From assembly GCA_963761755.1 (NCBI GenBank), contig CAVXIC010000040.1, forward strand, positions 1-64,000: DNA of 64,000 nucleotides, written 5' to 3'. Origin of the DNA: CAJXVA01 sp963761755. Its GTDB lineage: Bacteria > Myxococcota_A > Polyangia > Nannocystales > Nannocystaceae. Of this stretch, positions 7,818 through 15,614 are shown piece by piece. The notes beneath the pieces were generated by a model, which saw only the letters and a list, made by a program, of their open reading frames with translations, was not told where the DNA came from and ran no database searches. Every line of letters begins with the position of its first letter. Position 1 is the stretch's first letter. A program made the position numbers and the translations under genes.

Positions 7818-8281
7818 TTCGCCCTCGCGCACGCAATCACGCGGATGTTGGCGATCGGCAACATCCTCGTTCGCGCGGCTCACTGCGCCGTAGACCGCTC
7901 TAGAAGCGGAGGTGGAGACCATCGGCTGAGACGCTGAGACGCTGAGACGGCCATTGCGCGGAATTCCGACTGATGATTCCGGCCAACGAAGTAGAGAATG
8001 ACCCCAGCAAGGAGGAGCGGGACGCCGACTCCGTAGCCGACTATCGCGGTCCTTCGTTGCCGCCTCCGTCTGAACCCGCGCGAGATGGTCGATGGTCGGA
8101 TGGTCGCGCACCATCGGCTTCAGGCCCTCTCCTGAACGGTTGCCGTCGCGGGAGCAAGCCCTGGGCGAAGGGGACTCGACCTCGATGGACTTCAGCGTGT
8201 CGGGGGCGAACGCTCCCGCCGCGGCGAGGATCGACCGGACCTTGTTCTCGGTTTGGGGGGCGGACTCCGATGTGTCGGCCC
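7818..8281. other. 464-bp stretch with no intact gene
   Basis: This lies between the orphan istB and the metallopeptidase gene. At 7924-7947 GCTGAGAC is repeated three times in tandem. On the minus strand two short frames look like decayed coding sequence. One reads TENKVRSILAAAGAFAPDT and continues to VQTEAATKDR. An adjacent frame contains a hydrophobic helix, VGYGVGVPLLLAGVILYFVG. Shifting frame near 8040 would join them, but no start codon or complete gene can be defined. I see no clear right end of the second IS21. Confidence 0.4.
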
Positions 8282-9394
8282 CTACTCCACCGGCGTCAGG
8301 CTGAACCGGAACGGTTGCGGCGCCCCAGTGTCGTGTGCGAGAAGCACGACCCGGTATGTCGCCGCAGGTAAGAACACCTCTTGGCCCGGGTGGACCTCGG
8401 TCGTGACGGCGGGGTTTATCCCTGCGACGATGTTCGCGTCATTCTCCACATCCCCTAGTCGCTCAACAAGGTCGCCGGGTCCTGCTTGGCACCCCCCGAT
8501 TCGGACCTGGTCGAGGCCGTCGGCTTCGACCAGATAGGTTGTGTCGGACTCGGTCGTGATGATGCGAATGTCTGCGATCCGGTCGAAGCTGGACAGATGC
8601 CGGATTCGCGTCGTTGTGACCAACGTGCAGTCTAGCTCCGCTGCGATCTCGAACGATCCGTCGTCACCTACGATAGTGGGCTCGTCGGCGCATGCGAACG
8701 GGGACGGCATCACCTCAGGCGCTTCCGCATCATAGATTCGCTCCATAGACTCGAGGCTCGTCCCGAAAGCATCCTCGAACGGATCGCCTTTGAAGACGCG
8801 AATGACCGGCTCGATCCCCTCGCGTTCAATCAGCCAGCGAATGAAATGCGCCGGCACATCGTAGCGGACTTCATCCGAAGTCGACTCGGCCACGAGGTCC
8901 GCGGGCTGGTAGATGAGCGGATGCTCGCTCAGCGCGTCTGCAAGCCCCTCGTACCAGAACCTGACGAAGCTTGGCTCGATGTCCTCGGAGACCAGGTGCA
9001 CCAGCTCGTGTGCAAGAACCTGGGGCACGCCTAGGCCGAGGCGTTCGCGCCGGCGGTAGCACCCCAGAATATCGGGTGAACAACCTGGGACCTGCAGGAT
9101 GAAGACACCATCATCTTCAACGATGACGTCATCCTCATCGTAGGCGTAGACCGTTCTCAGCCCCCCCCCTTCGACACCGAGCAGCTGCTCTACTCGGTGC
9201 GTGGCCGAGTCGAGCCAGCGCAGGTCTCCCTCGCACAACGGCTCGTCGAACGCCGTCGCGACTTCTACCTCGTCTGTCTCGTAGAGAATGGGCAACCGCT
9301 CCAGGTCGCTGACATACCCAGGCCCCTCGCAGCCAGCCATGATGGCGGCGACTGCGAGGCCAAGGACTTGTCGGTTCAGGGAACGAGCGTCCAC
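8282..9394 (-). CDS. lipoprotein with gluzincin-type zinc metallopeptidase motif
   Basis: A 370-residue protein starting at GTG 9394. The N-terminus is a lipoprotein signal (QVLGLAVAAIMAGC; the Cys is the lipidation site). The centre has AHELVHLV with H129, E130 and H133, followed by FWYEGLAD with E149. This HExxH...E arrangement is a gluzincin zinc site. The C-terminal third (about 270-370) is beta-rich and ends with YRVVLLAHDTGAPQPFRFSLTP, which looks like a PPC-type or jelly-roll add-on. It overlaps the upstream PDZ gene by 19 bases, so the two were one operon. Both are stranded between insertion sequences, and the DNA is visibly less GC-rich than the backbone. The substrate is unknown. 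Confidence 0.75.
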   Translation of the reverse strand: MDARSLNRQVLGLAVAAIMAGCEGPGYVSDLERLPILYETDEVEVATAFDEPLCEGDLRWLDSATHRVEQLLGVEGGGLRTVYAYDEDDVIVEDDGVFILQVPGCSPDILGCYRRRERLGLGVPQVLAHELVHLVSEDIEPSFVRFWYEGLADALSEHPLIYQPADLVAESTSDEVRYDVPAHFIRWLIEREGIEPVIRVFKGDPFEDAFGTSLESMERIYDAEAPEVMPSPFACADEPTIVGDDGSFEIAAELDCTLVTTTRIRHLSSFDRIADIRIITTESDTTYLVEADGLDQVRIGGCQAGPGDLVERLGDVENDANIVAGINPAVTTEVHPGQEVFLPAATYRVVLLAHDTGAPQPFRFSLTPVE

Positions 9395-9935
9395 GTCAGG
9401 TTTACCGTACTGCTTCCACGCGTAAGCGTCACGTTGAACGTGCTCGTCCCCCCGAGGAACGACTTGAACACCTTCTCTGCGCCGCTCCAGGTCGTCACGC
9501 TCTGACCGTTGATGCTCTGGACTTTGTCGCCGTTGCGCAGTCCGACCTCGTACAGCAGTTCTCCGCTGCTGGCGTTGGCAACTTCGAATCCGCCCGCAAT
9601 CGAGATCAGCTTGGCGTCGTCGCACGACCACAACGGTGCTGAGCTGTCGAAGGCAAGGTTTTCGGCGAAGGTCTCGTCGATTTCGTACGTGCCCGATACG
9701 AGGTCGACCTCGCGAGAGGGCAGCCATCCCGAGCATCCTCCGCTCGCGCTGTTGGACGAGCACGCAAGCTCCATGTACTCCACCATCGCGAGTGGATTGC
9801 CCGCTCCGTCCTGTTGGGCTTCGCAATGGTCCTCGCAGTCCTGTTGGTCCTCCCAGCAAAGGTACTCCTCGTCCGCAGCGTTCTCGCCGGCCCTCTGTGC
9901 CAACAAGTCTGAGACCACCTGCAACCCCGAGTTTA
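9376..9935 (-). pseudogene. 5'-truncated PDZ-domain protein
   Basis: The reading frame ends at 9376 in a PDZ-type module (ELLYEVGLRNGDKVQSINGQSVTTWSGAE, then TFNVTLTRGSSTVNL). Such modules occur in GspC-like and protease-associated proteins. Upstream is a Cys-rich segment (CWEDQQDCEDHCEAQQDG). No signal peptide or credible start is seen. The frame merges with IS3-type sequence above about 9935, which suggests the 5' end was removed by that insertion. It overlaps the metallopeptidase gene, so the pair probably formed one secreted protease-PDZ unit. The exact break point is uncertain by some tens of bases. Confidence 0.6.
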
Positions 9936-9962
9936 CTGAAGAGGGCAGGCACGTGATGATCG

Positions 9963-10317
9963 ATGACGAACCCCATCTCCATGGCAAAGAAACCGGACCC
10001 GGAGGTCGCGGCCAAGGGCAAGCGACGGCGCTTCACGAACGCGTACAAGCTCAACATCCTCGCGCAAGCTGACAGCTGCACGAAGCCCGGAGAGGTCGGC
10101 GCTCTGCTGCGCCGCGAAGGCCTGTACTCCTCCCACCTGACGGCGTGGCGAGCAGCGCGAGCGCAAGGCGAGCTCGTAGGAGCACCCCGCAAGCGTGGGC
10201 CGAAGCCGAAGGTCGTCGACGAAAACGCCAAGCGCATCGTCTAACTCGAGCGCGAGAACGCCAAGTTGCGAGCGCGAGCCGAGCGCGCCGAGTTCATGGT
10301 CGAGATGCAAAAAAAAA
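9963..10317 (+). pseudogene. IS3-family orfA, nonsense mutation and truncated
   Basis: The frame encodes the IS3/IS911-type helix-turn-helix transposase subunit (KRRRFTNAYKLNILAQADSC, then EVGALLRREGLYSSHLTAWR and GPKPK). A TAA at 10242-10244 interrupts it where the family has an acidic or Gln residue. The frame then resumes as LERENAKLRARAERAEFMVEMQKK, the leucine-zipper tail. It runs into nine A residues (10309-10317), the usual programmed-frameshift slippery site. There the ISL3 terminus begins and orfB is absent. The element is dead. Confidence 0.8.
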
Positions 10318-11540
10318 GGGGCTTCGGGATTTCGGGTGGGTGCCGGAGCCTCCTGAAATCGCCTAAACGGTGCCGTACCGTTGCATAGGCGTCCCCCTGG
10401 CCCCGAACAGCTGCCCGGGTGCATGATCGCTTGCAGATGCGCGACCGAGACCTCTACGCGAAGCTCCTTGGGATCGAGGCCCCGTGGTTCGTTCAGGACG
10501 TCGACGCGCGCCTCGACGAAGGCAAGGTCGAGGTCGTGCTCGGGTTCGACAAGGATGTGCGACTCGCGTGTCCGGACTGCGGAGCGAGCTGCGGCCGCTA
10601 CGACACCAGAACACGATCGTGGCGACACCTCGACACCATGCAGTACCGGACCGTGCTGACCGCAGATGTCCCCAGGGTTCAGTGCAAGGAACACGGCGTC
10701 AAGCAGGTCGCCGTTCCCTGGGCGGGCCCGGGTTCTCGGTTCACCGCGCTGTTCGAATCGCTCGTCATCGACTGGCTGCACGGGGCGAGCATCACGGCGG
10801 TCGCTCAGATGCTCCACATGAGTTGGGACGAAGTCGACGGCGTCATGCAGCGGGCTGTCGAACGCGGACTGAAGCGCCGTGAGTCGCAGCCGCTGCGTCG
10901 CATCGGAATCGACGAGACGTCCTTCCAGAAGCGGCACGAGTACGTGACCGTCGTGTACGACGTTGAGCGCACCCGAGTGATCGAGGTTCTCAACGGTCGC
11001 AAGCAGGAGGACCTCGAGAACTTCTTCTGGGATACGCCTCTGGAGCACATCTTGACGCTGGAGTCGGTTTCCATGGACATGTGGCCGGCGTACATCAACG
11101 CAGTCAGCGGCCACATTGAGGACCCCGAACTCAAAATCTGCTTCGACCGGTTCCACGTCGCGAAGCACCTCGGCGACGGCGTGAACAAGGTGCGGACCGA
11201 GGAGACAGGTGAGCTTCGGTCTCTCGGGGACAAGTCGCTGGTTGGAACTCGCTTCCTCTGGCTCCAAAACCCGGAGAACATGACAGCGAAGAACAAGGCT
11301 CGGTTCGACTCGCTGCGCGATGCGACCTTCAAAGTTGCTCGGGCATGGGCGATGAAGGAAGTCGCTCGCGGGCTGTGGAACTACAAATCGCGCGGTTGGG
11401 CAAAGCGAGGTTGGGAGAGCCTCATCAGCTGGATGTCGCGCTCTCGACTTGGCCCGATGGTGAAGGTCGCGAAGATGCTCCGCACGCACCTGTGGGGGAT
11501 CATCAACGCCATCGTCCTGAAGGCGACCAACGCAGCCGTC
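10318..11540 (+). mobile_element. ISL3-family element, right end missing
   Basis: The left end begins with GGGGCTTCGGGATTTCGG at 10318, directly after the IS3 A-tract. It matches the GG(C/G)..TTCGG style of ISL3 termini. The transposase gene follows, but its 3' end and the right inverted repeat are lost near 11,540, where backbone sequence starts. Insertion into the IS3 slippery site is inferred from the junction. Confidence 0.65.
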
Positions 11541-11549
11541 ACCCCCTGA
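10437..11549 (+). pseudogene. ISL3-family transposase, C-terminus truncated
   Basis: The start at ATG 10437 (MRDRDLYAKLLGIEAPW) matches the family N-terminus; GTG 10419 adds six residues. A zinc-ribbon follows (CPDCGASCGRYD, with further Cys/His in VQCKEHGVKQV), then the DDE-type core with RRIGIDETSF, SVSMDMWPAYINAV and ICFDRFHVAKHL. The family normally continues after HLWGIINAIVLKATNA with about 40 residues (SRIQ.IK..A.GFRN). Here it changes abruptly to AVTP and stops at 11,549. That truncation should inactivate it. Confidence 0.85.
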
Positions 11550-11551
11550 CC

Positions 11552-12454
11552 TCACGGCGGTGGCGGGCACCAGCACCGCTCCGTGCTTTGACCCGCGTTC
11601 CCGCACGCGTCGAGCGAGATGCCAGGGTCGGCATCCGTCAGCGCATCGATCGTCGCCGGGTCGAGCTGCTCGTTGAACCACAGCTTCACGATCGCCACCG
11701 AGCCGCCCCGCTCCGCAAACGCCTGAAGCCCGCTGAGGGCGGCGAGGTTGGGCGCGTGGTGGACCGAGACCGCGGTCAGCGCGAGCAAGGCGTCGAGACC
11801 ATCGAGATCTTCGAGCAGCGGCTCGCCCTCGTCTTCGGGGAGGCAGTCGCCGATGGTGATGCTGTCGGTCGCCTGCAACGCGGGCAGCCCCAGGTGCGTG
11901 ATGCCGTTGTGCGAGAGGTTGATCCACGACGCGAAGCGCAGCGACGAGAGTCCATCGAGGCTCGCAAGGTCGGGGTTGCGGGCGACCCACAGCTGGCCGC
12001 CCACATGGGTGAGCCCCTCCAGCCCGGAGAGGTCGCCCAAACCCGCGGTGTCGTGGATCTGCAGGCTTCCTGGAATCGACTCGAGACAGCCCAGGGCCTC
12101 CAGGTCGACGACGCTCCCGGTGATGGCGAGCGTCCCTTCGATCTCCCGCACCGAGCGGACGGCCTCGAGATCGGCCTGTGCATCGAGCTCCAGGTCTCCC
12201 TCGACGACCTCGGAGCACGGCGTCGCGCCGCCGCTGTCCGTGGACGACGCGGACGCCGAGCCGTCGGTGCCCTCGCGCGTCGACGACTCCGAGCTCGTAC
12301 TCGACGATCCGCTCGCATCCAGCGGCGGCGCGACGCCGCTGCTCCCATCCCCGGACCCATCCCCGGACCCATCCCCGGACGCGCCCGGCCGGCCCTCGCC
12401 GCCGCAGCCGAACGCGGCAGCGAGGGCAACGACGAGATGAGGACGAGCGCGCAC
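11552..12454 (-). CDS. lipoprotein with leucine-rich/receptor-L-like repeats
   Basis: A 300-residue protein. The signal ALAAAFGC gives a lipidated Cys near residue 17. It is followed by a 60-residue Gly/Ser/Asp/Thr linker containing a tandem SGDG unit, typical of myxobacterial surface lipoproteins. From about residue 80 irregular leucine-rich units appear (DLEAVRSVREIEGTLAITG, LGDLSGLEGLTHVGGQLWV, LASLDGLSSL), like receptor-L or LRR beta-helices. The C-terminus CWCPPPP carries paired Cys. It probably acts in surface recognition or adhesion. It is divergent from the FG-GAP lipoprotein gene with 21 bp between starts. Its stop lies 2 bp beyond the truncated ISL3 gene. Confidence 0.75.
   Translation of the reverse strand: MRARPHLVVALAAAFGCGGEGRPGASGDGSGDGSGDGSSGVAPPLDASGSSSTSSESSTREGTDGSASASSTDSGGATPCSEVVEGDLELDAQADLEAVRSVREIEGTLAITGSVVDLEALGCLESIPGSLQIHDTAGLGDLSGLEGLTHVGGQLWVARNPDLASLDGLSSLRFASWINLSHNGITHLGLPALQATDSITIGDCLPEDEGEPLLEDLDGLDALLALTAVSVHHAPNLAALSGLQAFAERGGSVAIVKLWFNEQLDPATIDALTDADPGISLDACGNAGQSTERCWCPPPP
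12344..12379. repeat. three tandem 12-bp repeats in lipoprotein linker
   Basis: CCCATCCCCGGA is repeated exactly three times. On the minus strand it encodes SGDG units of the lipoprotein linker. Loss or gain of one copy would keep the frame, so linker length may vary between strains. Confidence 0.9.
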
Positions 12455-12475
12455 GGGGTGCTACGATGATGCCAC

Positions 12476-13759
12476 GTGGTTGGGGTTGGAAGCTGGCGCG
12501 GGTGGATCGCGAGCGCGGCATTGGTGGTGACGCCCGGCTGCGGATCGGACGATTCGGGCGATCGGGGCGATTCTGGCGCGGCCGATGGCTCTGGCGCGTC
12601 CGATGGCACCCGAGGGGACGGCGTCGAGCTCGGTGGTGAAGAGGGCTCCCCCTGCGGGCCGGAGGTCGGCTGCGAGCCCGGGCTGTTCTGCGACGATGGC
12701 GTGTGCGCCGCGTGCGGGACCGGGACGCCGGCCCCGGGCAAGCTGTGCTTTGCCCCTCCAGCCCTCGTCGCGGAACGCGGCGGAACTCTCCACGTCGCGC
12801 GTCTGCCCGGCGGAGACGCAGTGCTCGCCGACAACCGCGAGGTTCACGTTCGCCTGCTGCTGCCCGATGGCGCGGGCTTGCTCCGTGAGCAGTGGTTTGG
12901 CGCGAGCGAGGAGCGACTCCGCGGCGAACTCATCGACCTCGACGGCGATGGGTTCGACGAGTTTGCGTACTGCAGCACGCACGCCATCGGCTTGTGCCAC
13001 GTGTTGTCGTTCGGGGCGGACGCGCTGCTCCCGTTCGCGACGGTCTACGGAACTCGATCCGAGATCGATGGCGTGCCGCCCCACGCAGACATGCCCGCGC
13101 GTCTCTTCAGCCCCGACCCGCAGCAAGAGCGGTGGCGGAGCTGGCTGGTGTATCCGGGCCCGGGCAGCGCGGTTCGAGGCGCGCCCCTGCCCATCGCCCC
13201 CACCAGCCCGCTGCTCGCCGGCGATTTCGACGGCGACGGCGCGTTCGAGCTGGCCGCCCCGGTCGACGACCGACTGGACATGCTCGAGCTCGAGGCGACC
13301 GGGATCGGGTACGAGGTCGTCGCCAGCGCGCCCATCCCCTCCGGCGCCGAACTCGTCGCGGTCGCCGACCTCGATGACGATGGTCGGGACGAGGTCCTGC
13401 TCGCGACCCCAGCCGAGCAGCTCGTGATCGCCAGGCTCGATTCGAGTCGCGCGCTGGTGCTGGACGATCCAATCCAGCTCGCGCACCAGCCGACCTCGAT
13501 CGCGATCGGCGACCTCGATGGCGACGGTCGCACCGACCTGGCGACCAAGGACACCGGCGACGCAGCGCAAGGGGAGCTCGCGGAGTTCCGTCGCATCCTG
13601 GTGCTCGCCCAAACCGCGCCTGGCCTCTTCGAGCGGCGCCACGTTTGGTATCCGGGCGTCGTCACCTCGGTGGCCATGCTCGACGTGCAGGGGGATGGAT
13701 TCCTGGACCTGGTCGTCAGTGGCCTCGACGGGATCGGCGTGATGCTCGCCAACCCCTGA
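12476..13759 (+). CDS. FG-GAP/VCBS repeat lipoprotein
   Basis: A 427-residue protein with GTG start 12476. The signal ends in VVTPGC (lipobox). A D/G/S linker and a small Cys-rich module (CGPEVGCEPGLFCDDGVCAACG) follow. The rest carries Ca-binding FG-GAP/VCBS-type motifs: DLDGDGFDEFAY, DFDGDGAFELAAP, DLDDDGRDEVLLAT, DLDGDGRTDLATK and a final DVQGDGFLDLVVSG. These fold into a beta-propeller used for surface binding. It shares a 21-bp divergent promoter gap with the LRR-like lipoprotein, so the two may be co-regulated. Confidence 0.85.
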   Translation: MVGVGSWRGWIASAALVVTPGCGSDDSGDRGDSGAADGSGASDGTRGDGVELGGEEGSPCGPEVGCEPGLFCDDGVCAACGTGTPAPGKLCFAPPALVAERGGTLHVARLPGGDAVLADNREVHVRLLLPDGAGLLREQWFGASEERLRGELIDLDGDGFDEFAYCSTHAIGLCHVLSFGADALLPFATVYGTRSEIDGVPPHADMPARLFSPDPQQERWRSWLVYPGPGSAVRGAPLPIAPTSPLLAGDFDGDGAFELAAPVDDRLDMLELEATGIGYEVVASAPIPSGAELVAVADLDDDGRDEVLLATPAEQLVIARLDSSRALVLDDPIQLAHQPTSIAIGDLDGDGRTDLATKDTGDAAQGELAEFRRILVLAQTAPGLFERRHVWYPGVVTSVAMLDVQGDGFLDLVVSGLDGIGVMLANP

Positions 13760-13901
13760 GCCCCCCGAGACCGTCCGAGGCCGCCGAGGATCCACCCTGC
13801 GGCGCGTCCATCCGCGCCTCGGCGCAGCCCGGCTGCAAACAGACTCCGAGCGCGGTCGCCAGCGCCAAGGACATTCGGGACATCAGGGGCACGGGCATCA
13901 C
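13716..13901 (-). CDS. possible small lipoprotein, doubtful
   Basis: A 61-codon frame starts 4 bp after the end of the IgGFc-like gene and reads MSRMSLALATALGVCLQPGC, a convincing lipoprotein signal with lipobox LQPGC. It continues with a short polar tail ending inside the 3' end of the FG-GAP gene on the opposite strand. It could be a genuine small lipoprotein translated after the IgGFc-like gene, a decayed gene, or chance. Its antisense overlap of 44 bp and basic tail argue for caution. Confidence 0.3.
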   Translation of the reverse strand: MMPVPLMSRMSLALATALGVCLQPGCAEARMDAPQGGSSAASDGLGGLRGWRASRRSRRGH

Positions 13902-13904
13902 CGC

Positions 13905-15533
13905 TCAGCCCGCCGGGTTCGGGTTGATCACGCCCGTCCCCGTCCCACCGATGTACGCGTAGCTGTCGGCGTCGTCGAAGCCGACCACCATGACCATGAA
14001 GCCCTCCGTACTGTCCAGGGCGTGCACACCGTCGGAGGTCGGAACGCGCGCCACCTGGTAGCCGCCCCCGGCGTCGATGAAGGCGGCGTCGTCGATCGCC
14101 ACCCCGTCGATGGTGACCTCCACCCCGGTCGGCCGCGTCACGACGAGCACGTCGTTGATCCACTCGCTGGGGACCAGGACGATGTAGCGCGGCAGGTACT
14201 GCTCGATGGGGCTCTGCTGGGCCATCGCGGGATCACCGGCGTTCGCGAGCATCAGGTTCCCCTCGCCGGTCATGTAGTTCGCCATCGCGATGGGCTTGTC
14301 GGCATCCACCAAGAAGTCGCCCGGATGCGCAGCCGTGCCGCCGGCGTAGAACTCGATCACCCCGCCGGCGGCAAGCACCTGCGGGCTGGCGGGAAGACCG
14401 GTGACCTCGGGGTTGGCCGTGAAGGTGACCGTCGTGTCGTCTTCCGAGGCGACGATCTGCCACAGAGACGTCTCGGGTGTGGCGGGCTCCCGCACCGGCA
14501 TTCGCGACGCGACGAAGCTGTTCCCCCATAGCCGAACGCCGCTGAGCTGGTCCTCGATGTGATCGCACGCCGTCACTTGGTGCGGAATCCATGCGCACTC
14601 ATGTCCCGAGAAGACACCGACCGGTTTGTCTGGGTCATCGCTCTCGATCCGCGCTCCGACGAGCGACGTATTTGGCGTCGTCACCATCACCTCGGCGATG
14701 TCCCCCTCGTCCAGCGAGAGGGAGAACGGCACGCCGGGACTCCCCGCCGGAACGCCGGTGCCGGCGTCGGTCGCGACCGTCGGGACCACCTCGACCGTCG
14801 TCCCGTCGAACCCCGCGACGATCGTCAGGTAACCACGACCGTACCCCCCGCCCCAGTGCAGCGCGCGGTTGAGGGAGTCCCAGCTGGGCACCGGATACAG
14901 CAGCGAGGCGTCCGAGCTGGCCGCACCTTGAATGAGCGGGTTGAACTGGTAGGCGACGATCGGCACGTCGGAGCTCACGCGGTAGCTGCCGCCGGACATC
15001 ACCCCCGACCCCTGGTGGTGTTTGTCGGCCAAGGGAAACGCATGCAGGGTCTGCGGGCCCACCATCGCGCTGTCGACGACCTCCCACATCCCCGCCACTT
15101 TCTGCTCGACCACCACGTCGGCGGGGGCCGCCATCTGGGGGTTGGAGACGGCGATCGCGAACTGGTCGTTCTCCAGCGTGCCGTTCTGATCCAGGTCGAC
15201 GCCGTAGAACAAGCAGCCCACCGTGCTCCGGCCGGCCGCCGCTTGGTCGCACGTCTGGGGAATGATCGGCCCCTGCGGCGTCGTCGGCACATCGACGAGG
15301 GTCCCGACGTCGAAGATGACCGGCGCCGTGTCGGCCGACGTCGTCGAGGACCCGCCGCCCGACCCACTCGACGTCTGGGTGCCCCCATCCGTCGGCGTCA
15401 GGGTCGTCGAGCCATCTTGGCTCGTGCCGCCGCTGAGGGTGCCGTCGGCCGTCTCGGCGTCGTCTCGGACCACCGCTCCACACCCCGTTGCAAGCGCGAC
15501 CAATCCAACACCGATACTGCGAAGCCAGACCAT
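13905..15533 (-). CDS. IgGFc-binding-like surface lipoprotein
   Basis: A 542-residue protein from ATG 15533. The signal VGLVALATGC is lipidated, and a T/S/G/D linker runs to about residue 70. The body resembles the IgGFc_binding (PF17517-type) domain found in myxobacterial surface proteins. It has repeated YRVSSDVPIVAYQFNPL, GFDGTTVEVVPTV, PVGVFSGHECAWIP, VTACDHIEDQL, LWGNSFVASRMPVR and DKPIAMANYMTGEG segments. It ends in GFDDADSYAYIGGTG. The usual role is binding to external polymers; no enzyme motif is seen. A single DNA strand encodes it with no internal damage. Confidence 0.8.
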   Translation of the reverse strand: MVWLRSIGVGLVALATGCGAVVRDDAETADGTLSGGTSQDGSTTLTPTDGGTQTSSGSGGGSSTTSADTAPVIFDVGTLVDVPTTPQGPIIPQTCDQAAAGRSTVGCLFYGVDLDQNGTLENDQFAIAVSNPQMAAPADVVVEQKVAGMWEVVDSAMVGPQTLHAFPLADKHHQGSGVMSGGSYRVSSDVPIVAYQFNPLIQGAASSDASLLYPVPSWDSLNRALHWGGGYGRGYLTIVAGFDGTTVEVVPTVATDAGTGVPAGSPGVPFSLSLDEGDIAEVMVTTPNTSLVGARIESDDPDKPVGVFSGHECAWIPHQVTACDHIEDQLSGVRLWGNSFVASRMPVREPATPETSLWQIVASEDDTTVTFTANPEVTGLPASPQVLAAGGVIEFYAGGTAAHPGDFLVDADKPIAMANYMTGEGNLMLANAGDPAMAQQSPIEQYLPRYIVLVPSEWINDVLVVTRPTGVEVTIDGVAIDDAAFIDAGGGYQVARVPTSDGVHALDSTEGFMVMVVGFDDADSYAYIGGTGTGVINPNPAG

Positions 15534-15614
15534 GTCCACAGCGTAGCAGGACCTCGCCTGCGCACGCGAAGCCCCACGCCGGCCCGGGCGAGATTCATGC
15601 CATCCTCGACGGCC

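Noticed and set aside
9933..12521. A minus-strand open frame of 862 codons over ISL3 and the lipoprotein genes
   Set aside because: It is antisense to a recognisable transposase and reads in the wrong frame of the LRR-like lipoprotein. No protein family matches.
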